Source: a virus. Taken from it: a DNA stretch of 24,450 nucleotides. The notes beneath the pieces are model-generated. The model saw only the letters and a list, made by a program, of their open reading frames with translations, was not told the DNA's origin and did not search any database. The position numbers and the translations under genes are program-made. Positions 20,477 to 24,450 of this stretch are shown here, one piece after another (position 1 is the stretch's first letter; the number at the start of each line of letters is the position of its first letter). Where the stretch lies: the IMG/VR virus record IMGVR_UViG_3300032006_000079, positions 1 to 24,450 of that record; one strand, given 5' to 3'.

Positions 20477-22815
20477 TAACAGAAAAAATAAGTTGAATCA
20501 ATTACGGAAGACGGGTTTAAGTCTCCAATAATTGGGGGGTTTGTTTCAGCACCGATTTGTTTGGCAAAATCGGTAAGATAATCGTGCTCAGCAAAAAGGT
20601 ACATGTAAGTCTCTCGGATGAGTTTGGATAGGATAGACATGTCTGTAGCACGAGACAGCACGCTATCATGAATAAGGGCGATAGGCGCATCGAATTTAAT
20701 GATGGATAAGTGGAGTAGGCTAGCATCCAAACTATGAATTAGATTGGGTGCAGTAGCAGCTTTATGTCTACTAATATCTACTTCATCTGTATCATCAGTT
20801 GCAACACTAAGTTTACAACGACCTAGTAATTGTAGGTTGAGTATCTTTACATCTTTCTTCATTAAACGTTGATTGACTATGAATCCTGAAGGTGTAGACC
20901 ATTCAAGTTCATCAACACCACGCTTAATGCATTTAGTCACTTCATCTTCAATCCATTTCATAACAGCCATAGGACCAGGAACAACTGTGTTCATAGCTCC
21001 CCTAACTGCCTTGACAATTAAAGATAAGTCATCCTTCTCTATCTCAACTCCCTTCTCCCTCAGTGCATCCCGTATATAGGATCTATTAGAGAAAGGTTTA
21101 GCGTTATAAGGTACTGTCATAACTGTACGCTTAACTACCTTCCTATCCATGAAGTATTGATACTCCTTAGGACAGTTAGGTTTAGCAGTAGCAGCTACAA
21201 CAGCATAAGCATCTTGAGGTTCATCACTTGGTACTACATTCACTAACTTAGCAGTAGACTCATCTCTGGCTAATCCAGCCAGTATTTGTAAACCACTACA
21301 GGTAGCGTCTGTACTTATCATTAGTGATGTATAAGGTCTATCCTTAACTATTATACAGTGATAATACTCCTCACAAGCAGCTAAGAACTGCCAAGGCTCC
21401 TCTACATCCTCCCATTCAGTACGATTACCGATAGGATCTAATGCACAGGCACCGATGAGTGTGGAGTTATTCTTTACCCAATCAAGTCTCTCTTGCATAG
21501 TAGCCTTATCAAGACCATATGTAGTAGCTACTTGAAATGCTAACCAATCCTCAGAATCAGGTGTTAGATAAGCTGGTTCAGCAAATCGAATTAAACTTTT
21601 TCCAAAGTCTGTATCCTGAGGTGATAGGAAGGCAGGTATAGGATAGGCTCTACCTCGGTAATCGAATGACCAAGGGATATAGAATTGATCTACATCTTTG
21701 AACCTAACTGCTGCCTCCATTGTCATCCTAGTTCTACACGAGCGTTTAAACTCTTGTGCATTCCTATTCCTAACCTCAGCTGCAGCTCTACGGTAAGCCT
21801 TACGACTATCCTTGTTGTCTGCTATGTCTACAGGTTTAGGAGGTAATGGATGATCTATAATTGGAAGAAACTTACCAACTGCTATACCTCTCTTCTGCAA
21901 TGTTTCAGCCACATCCAATATAAATGGATTGAGAGTGTAAGCAACCTTCTGTATATGATTGAGAAAAGTAAGTGGTGTTTCTCCCTGTATAGGTGTGTTA
22001 TGTACTCTACGCACTAAATCGTGACCACACATAACCTCGTTCAGTAGATACCCGCCTGGTGTGTGATTAGTCCAATCGTTAGGTGGTATCAGCATAGGCC
22101 ATGTCAAAGGACTGAATAACTCAGCATTAGCCATGACTTCATCCTTGATCTTAAGGAACTCAGGAGTAGGTACGACATAGTTAATTGTCTTCTTACCTAT
22201 TCTCCGCTCTTCTTTCTCAAACCATCCACTTGTAGATAGTAAGCAATCAAGTAACCAACCTCCTAACTTAATTCTATTAGCAACTCCCCACGCAGTCCAC
22301 TTCTTAACATCACAACGATTCATGAGTGTGGATATCACTGTGATCTTCTGATGTGTACCACATGCTTTATGCCAATAGTTCTTCTTTAATACATTAAGTA
22401 AACCAGGCGCATGTTCTTCATAATGTCTAATATGACATTCATCTTCAACTGCCTTACCTATACCTTCACATATCTTTGTAAGAGCGTTGCTGTTATCCTT
22501 ATATCCGAATACCTTATCAAAGGTAATCTTACATGTAATAGCAGCAGCAGCATCAGCTTCTAACTGTGATACATAGTTCTTAATTAGTTTAAATTGATGA
22601 CCTGTACCACGGCTTAACCTATCGTATGTAGTATACTCAATCTGTTCTATTACTTTAGGTAATAGCGTATCAATAGAGGCTATACCATACACAGACGCAG
22701 AGGAGTAATTACTCTCCTCAAGACGCCTTGTGTTATCTCGTAACCTCTTAAGGCCCTGCCTTATCTGATCACGTTCAAGTTGTACTTGTTCATCAATCTG
22801 TTGAGGTGTGGCCAT
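20476..22815 (-). CDS. T7-type single-subunit RNA polymerase
   Basis: 779 residues from the ATG at 22815 (T7: 883); a TTG at 22863 would add 16 residues without family resemblance. Visible motifs, numbered from M1: DYRGR (385-389), catalytic D503 (STDATCSG), R558, K562 and Y570 (RKVVKRTVMTVPY), and D717 (IHDS). The C-terminus ends in YFFC, comparable to the DFAFA foot of T7. In the promoter-recognition loop, T7 R746, N748, R756 and Q758 align by eye with I658, N660, K668 and S670, so promoters should differ from those of T7. The enzyme transcribes the middle and late genes. Confidence 0.95.
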   Translation of the reverse strand: MATPQQIDEQVQLERDQIRQGLKRLRDNTRRLEESNYSSASVYGIASIDTLLPKVIEQIEYTTYDRLSRGTGHQFKLIKNYVSQLEADAAAAITCKITFDKVFGYKDNSNALTKICEGIGKAVEDECHIRHYEEHAPGLLNVLKKNYWHKACGTHQKITVISTLMNRCDVKKWTAWGVANRIKLGGWLLDCLLSTSGWFEKEERRIGKKTINYVVPTPEFLKIKDEVMANAELFSPLTWPMLIPPNDWTNHTPGGYLLNEVMCGHDLVRRVHNTPIQGETPLTFLNHIQKVAYTLNPFILDVAETLQKRGIAVGKFLPIIDHPLPPKPVDIADNKDSRKAYRRAAAEVRNRNAQEFKRSCRTRMTMEAAVRFKDVDQFYIPWSFDYRGRAYPIPAFLSPQDTDFGKSLIRFAEPAYLTPDSEDWLAFQVATTYGLDKATMQERLDWVKNNSTLIGACALDPIGNRTEWEDVEEPWQFLAACEEYYHCIIVKDRPYTSLMISTDATCSGLQILAGLARDESTAKLVNVVPSDEPQDAYAVVAATAKPNCPKEYQYFMDRKVVKRTVMTVPYNAKPFSNRSYIRDALREKGVEIEKDDLSLIVKAVRGAMNTVVPGPMAVMKWIEDEVTKCIKRGVDELEWSTPSGFIVNQRLMKKDVKILNLQLLGRCKLSVATDDTDEVDISRHKAATAPNLIHSLDASLLHLSIIKFDAPIALIHDSVLSRATDMSILSKLIRETYMYLFAEHDYLTDFAKQIGAETNPPIIGDLNPSSVIDSTYFFC

Positions 22816-22948
22816 TAGGTACGAGCAATTTGTTACGATCACACATGAGTTGAGCTTCAGCAAGTTGTAGTATCTCTTCCTTGTAAGGATGTTGATCTAC
22901 GTCCTTGATTAATTGCTCTACTCGTCGGTTGAATGTAGTTTCATTCAT
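22793..22948 (-). CDS. Small protein just upstream of RNA polymerase, 51 residues
   Basis: Begins MNETTFNRRVEQLIKDVDQH, continuing into a second amphipathic helix (EEILQLAEAQLMC). A good ribosome binding site (AAAGGTGATAC) precedes the ATG, and the start overlaps the stop of the gene before by eight bases. The 3' end runs 23 bases into the RNA polymerase gene, so translation may be coupled. I associate this type of small helical protein with marine T7-like phages but cannot name a function. Confidence 0.65.
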   Translation of the reverse strand: MNETTFNRRVEQLIKDVDQHPYKEEILQLAEAQLMCDRNKLLVPNGHTSTD

Positions 22949-23249
22949 ATGTATCACCTTTGTACATTAGTTTTACTTCATCTTCATCAACAATAGTTAT
23001 TTCAACTGTACTAGGATCACCCATTAGTTTATCGATCTTCTTTGTAGCTGCTGACCATCTCTTATAGCTGTACTCTTTCACTTTACCAGTGTCAGTACGT
23101 GTTCTAATGACGCAACAGTGAGTAGGTAAGATCTCCCAACCTAGAACTCTCCATTCCATGTACTCTTCATAACCAACATCAGGAAACATTTCAACAGGTG
23201 TGTCTCTATATTCCTTCCAGTTGTTAGCAAACAGTTTCTTCTTAGTCAT
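22941..23249 (-). CDS. Hypothetical early protein, 102 residues
   Basis: A small, well-balanced globular-looking protein: basic N-terminus (MTKKKLFANNWKEY), an aromatic central stretch (YEEYMEWRVLGWEIL) with a CC pair, and a beta-rich acidic end (VEITIVDEDEVKLMYKGD). Ribosome binding site GGAG lies six bases before the ATG. It overlaps both neighbours by eight bases. The family is not recognised. Its early position suggests a host-takeover role, comparable in location only to T7 gene 0.x products. Confidence 0.65.
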   Translation of the reverse strand: MTKKKLFANNWKEYRDTPVEMFPDVGYEEYMEWRVLGWEILPTHCCVIRTRTDTGKVKEYSYKRWSAATKKIDKLMGDPSTVEITIVDEDEVKLMYKGDTYE

Positions 23250-23412
23250 TCAGTACTCCAACGTCTTGTAGTTCAGCACCTAGTTTCTTAGCTTGATCTT
23301 CTGCATCTTGTGCAGCTTGATGATGCTCATTAGCCATGACATAGAATTCATGACCATTAACTAGAGTAGCTTTGTAACGACGCATGAATGGTCCGTTTCC
23401 AGTTAGTGGCAT
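23242..23412 (-). CDS. Small early protein, 56 residues
   Basis: Encodes MPLTGNGPFMRRYKATLVNG, then a helical Ala/Gln/Asp-rich second half (HHQAAQDAEDQAKKLGAEL). A GAGG ribosome binding site stands before the ATG and the stop overlaps the next gene by eight bases (ATGACTAA). The pattern of two beta strands (RRYKATLVNGHEFYVMA) followed by one helix looks like a genuine small fold of the kind that binds nucleic acid or protein. Function is unknown. Methionine 10 is an alternative start. Confidence 0.6.
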   Translation of the reverse strand: MPLTGNGPFMRRYKATLVNGHEFYVMANEHHQAAQDAEDQAKKLGAELQDVGVLND

Positions 23413-23423
23413 TAATAATAACC

Positions 23424-23564
23424 TCAGTGAGTGTGTAGATACTTATTCTTGAAAGATTGGAGAGAAGCCTTACGTTGTTGTATTTTACGTGGAGACTTCT
23501 TACCTTTATCTTTACGCTGTTTAGATTGTCTAGGCGACATCTTGGACTGCGTAGACTGGTGCAT
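23424..23564 (-). CDS. Small highly basic protein
   Basis: 46 residues from the ATG at 23564, which has a strong GGAGG site five bases upstream; the ATG at 23540 (38 residues, MSPRQSKQRKDKGKKSPRK) is the alternative and gives a shorter overlap with the preceding gene. About 40% of the sequence is Lys or Arg, and it ends FKNKYLHTH. It probably binds nucleic acid, perhaps a ribosome- or RNA-polymerase-linked early protein; no family is recognised. Confidence 0.5.
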   Translation of the reverse strand: MHQSTQSKMSPRQSKQRKDKGKKSPRKIQQRKASLQSFKNKYLHTH

Positions 23565-23808
23565 AATCCCCTCCATGATGTTCAGCTGTTGTTGGACGTT
23601 CGATAACTTCCTCAGGATGACCCCATGCGTACTTAAGGTTATCAAGCACTGTAGTGAGTAACTTATACTTACGTTGAGCTGCTGTTAGATCTAAGCAGTT
23701 TTTAATAGTCTTGAGATAGTCAGGACCATGTACTTCTACAATGTAAGCATCAATTACATCAGCATACTCGTCATAAAGACGTGATGTACCATAATGGACT
23801 CGTGCCAT
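23530..23808 (-). CDS. Hypothetical early protein, 92 residues
   Basis: Starts MARVHYGTSRLYDEYADVID and is predicted mostly helical in the middle (LTAAQRKYKLLTTVLDNLKYAW), with a His/Gly/acidic C-terminus. It is the first gene after the tRNA and has a 41-base leader holding an AGGGATT..CCCTT element (23834-23847), 26 bases from the ATG. No family is recognised. A role in early host takeover is only a guess from position. Confidence 0.65.
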   Translation of the reverse strand: MARVHYGTSRLYDEYADVIDAYIVEVHGPDYLKTIKNCLDLTAAQRKYKLLTTVLDNLKYAWGHPEEVIERPTTAEHHGGDYAPVYAVQDVA

Positions 23809-23833
23809 AATAAATAAAGTAAGTGAATAGAAA

Positions 23834-23847
23834 GGGATATAATCCCT
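23834..23847 (-). promoter_or_regulatory. AGGGATT-ATA-TCCC element before the 92-residue gene
   Basis: Minus-strand AGGGATTATATCCC includes a perfect GGGAT/ATCCC inverted repeat with a three-base centre. A similar element (AGGGATTCATAACCCC) occurs at 24435-24450, and in both cases the innermost C is 26 bases from the start codon of the next gene. It could be a promoter, an operator, or a 5' hairpin of the message. Confidence 0.35.
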
Positions 23848-23849
23848 AA

Positions 23850-23919
23850 GCGAGTAAGCGGACTCGAACCGCTAACAATAGCTTGGAAGGCTACAGTTTT
23901 ACCATTAAACTATACTCGC
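23850..23919 (-). tRNA. tRNA-Gly (anticodon UCC)
   Basis: 70 bases fold into a complete cloverleaf: a perfect seven-pair acceptor stem (GCGAGTA/TACTCGC), a four-pair D stem with a GG-containing loop, an anticodon stem of five pairs (one G-U) with loop CTTCCAA, a four-base variable region, and a five-pair T stem with loop TTCGAGT. The discriminator base is U, normal for bacterial tRNA-Gly; CCA is not encoded. It reads GGA and GGG codons. It lies between two small early genes. It may boost translation, or be left by, or serve as, an attachment site; no integrase is in the window. Confidence 0.95.
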
Positions 23920-23923
23920 GGGA

Positions 23924-23937
23924 AAGCCCGAAGGCTT
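23924..23937 (-). terminator. Possible weak terminator or processing hairpin before the tRNA
   Basis: On the minus strand AAGCC-TTCG-GGCTT forms a five-pair stem with a stable TTCG loop, followed by only TTCCC. It overlaps the stop codon of the 35-residue acidic protein and ends four bases before the tRNA. The poor T-run makes strong termination unlikely; separation of the tRNA 5' end is equally possible. Confidence 0.45.
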
Positions 23938-24043
23938 AAGCATCAGATTCCTCTTCATCAGAGTCATCATCAAACCAGTACCAATCATCTGGATATAGAT
24001 TACCATAGTTAATATCACCATGGTATTCATCATCATGATTCAT
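23936..24043 (-). CDS. 35-residue strongly acidic protein
   Basis: Starts MNHDDEYHGDINYGNLYPDD and ends in an Asp/Glu/Ser run (DDDSDEEESDA), with a WYW cluster between. Its ATG overlaps the stop of the membrane peptide upstream (ATGA). The high negative charge with a few aromatics is reminiscent of early phage DNA-mimic or inhibitor proteins, but this is only a compositional likeness. Function is unknown. Confidence 0.55.
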   Translation of the reverse strand: MNHDDEYHGDINYGNLYPDDWYWFDDDSDEEESDA

Positions 24044-24126
24044 AGTAGTTTCTCAGGTAGAATGTACATCATCCAATAGATGAACATGATCACACAAAGG
24101 ATGAATACTAAATCAATTGACATCAT
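24040..24126 (-). CDS. 28-residue membrane peptide in the early region
   Basis: Two adjacent ATGs at 24126 and 24123 start a peptide MMSIDLVFILCVIMFIYWMM ending in YILPEKLL. About 20 residues are continuously hydrophobic, giving one membrane helix with a short polar end. It overlaps the gene before by 14 bases and the acidic gene after as ATGA, and an AAAGG stands upstream. Function is unknown. Confidence 0.5.
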   Translation of the reverse strand: MMSIDLVFILCVIMFIYWMMYILPEKLL

Positions 24127-24409
24127 CAGTCTTAGCCTTTGTATCGTAGGATTTAGCAACAGCTTTGCCTACCTTATTGTAGACATTCACAAGTGTCTCA
24201 AGTCCTTGATCTATTGTAGGTTTGGATTTGTTATAAACCCAGGTCAAGTCCTTGATAAGTACTTGTATCTCATGGTTACTAATCTTAACTCTCTTCTTGA
24301 TATCAACAATATACTCCTGAATAGGAATAACATTAATATCTTCAAGATCTGTAGTGATCAGATTAATAGTTTCATCAGATACTCTGAATGATTTGGTAGT
24401 GTTTGTCAT
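24113..24409 (-). CDS. Hypothetical early protein, 98 residues
   Basis: The N-terminus (SFRVSDETINLITTDLEDIN) and the middle (VDIKKRVKISNHEIQVLIKDL) look helical with regular hydrophobic spacing; the C-terminus is Lys/Asp-rich. No family is recognised. Its 41-base leader contains the palindrome TTAAAGCGCTTTAA and an AGGGATT..CCCC element, making it the likely first gene of a transcription unit. What lies upstream is outside the window. Confidence 0.6.
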   Translation of the reverse strand: MTNTTKSFRVSDETINLITTDLEDINVIPIQEYIVDIKKRVKISNHEIQVLIKDLTWVYNKSKPTIDQGLETLVNVYNKVGKAVAKSYDTKAKTDDVN

Positions 24410-24415
24410 AGGTGT

Positions 24416-24450
24416 TTAAAGCGCTTTAATTTAAGGGGTTATGAATCCCT
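24416..24450 (-). promoter_or_regulatory. Candidate control region: 14-base palindrome plus AGGGATT..CCCC element
   Basis: TTAAAGCGCTTTAA (24416-24429) is a perfect 14-base palindrome, and AGGGATTCATAACCCC (24450-24435) resembles the element at 23834-23847. Both are in the leader of the 98-residue gene, 7 and 26 bases from its ATG. The combination suggests an operator or promoter, but the window edge cuts the context and no standard host promoter is clear. Confidence 0.35.

Noticed and set aside
1-24450. CRISPR array, insertion sequence, or toxin-antitoxin pair
   Set aside because: No regularly spaced repeats, no transposase motifs or terminal inverted repeats, and no recognisable toxin family were seen on either strand.

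Overview
The window is about two thirds of a T7-like podovirus genome (Autographiviridae type). Every gene I can support lies on the minus strand, so the phage's own left-to-right order runs from high to low coordinates. The best host guess is a marine cyanobacterium or another marine bacterium. Reasons: the T7 core order; a short class I ribonucleotide reductase pair between the exonuclease and the portal; MazG-like and DUF3310 genes; and tiny peptides resembling cyanobacterial and cyanophage ones (a YRG..YTK peptide like DUF4278, and an MPKGKGTYG peptide). No psbA, hli, talC, integrase or lysozyme gene is visible in the window.

Layout in transcription order. (1) 24450-22793: a row of small early genes, most of unknown function and several under 60 codons, interrupted by a complete tRNA-Gly(UCC). 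(2) 22815-19373: single-subunit RNA polymerase, gp2.5-like single-strand DNA binding protein, a 62-residue protein with an acidic ..DF tail, and endonuclease I. (3) 19401-14685: primase-helicase, a small gene hidden in the overlap, a family A DNA polymerase split into separate exonuclease and polymerase frames, an HNH endonuclease, and the 5'-3' exonuclease. (4) 14776-11706: nucleotide metabolism (DUF3310, MazG-like, NrdA, NrdB) with long out-of-frame overlaps. (5) 11706-8581: two unknown, probably virion-related proteins and the portal. (6) 8578-6515: scaffold, then a dense cluster of micro-ORFs and a secreted beta-barrel-like protein. (7) 6551-1: major capsid protein, a strong terminator, tail tubular proteins A and B, and internal virion proteins, the last cut by the window edge.

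Together these genes make a self-sufficient phage programme: host-transcribed early genes, a phage RNA polymerase that takes over, a T7-type replisome fed by RNR-made deoxynucleotides, and late virion assembly. Many junctions are TAATG or ATGA overlaps, which suggests translational coupling throughout. The least explained part is the scaffold-capsid gap at 6.5-7.8 kb. As I recall, Prochlorococcus phage P-SSP7 carries photosynthesis genes at this position; here there are nine small ORFs, four of them predicted single-pass membrane peptides.

Two replication features also stand out. The polymerase frame lacks room for the T7 thioredoxin-binding insertion, and NrdB appears to have leucine where a class Ia enzyme has its radical tyrosine.
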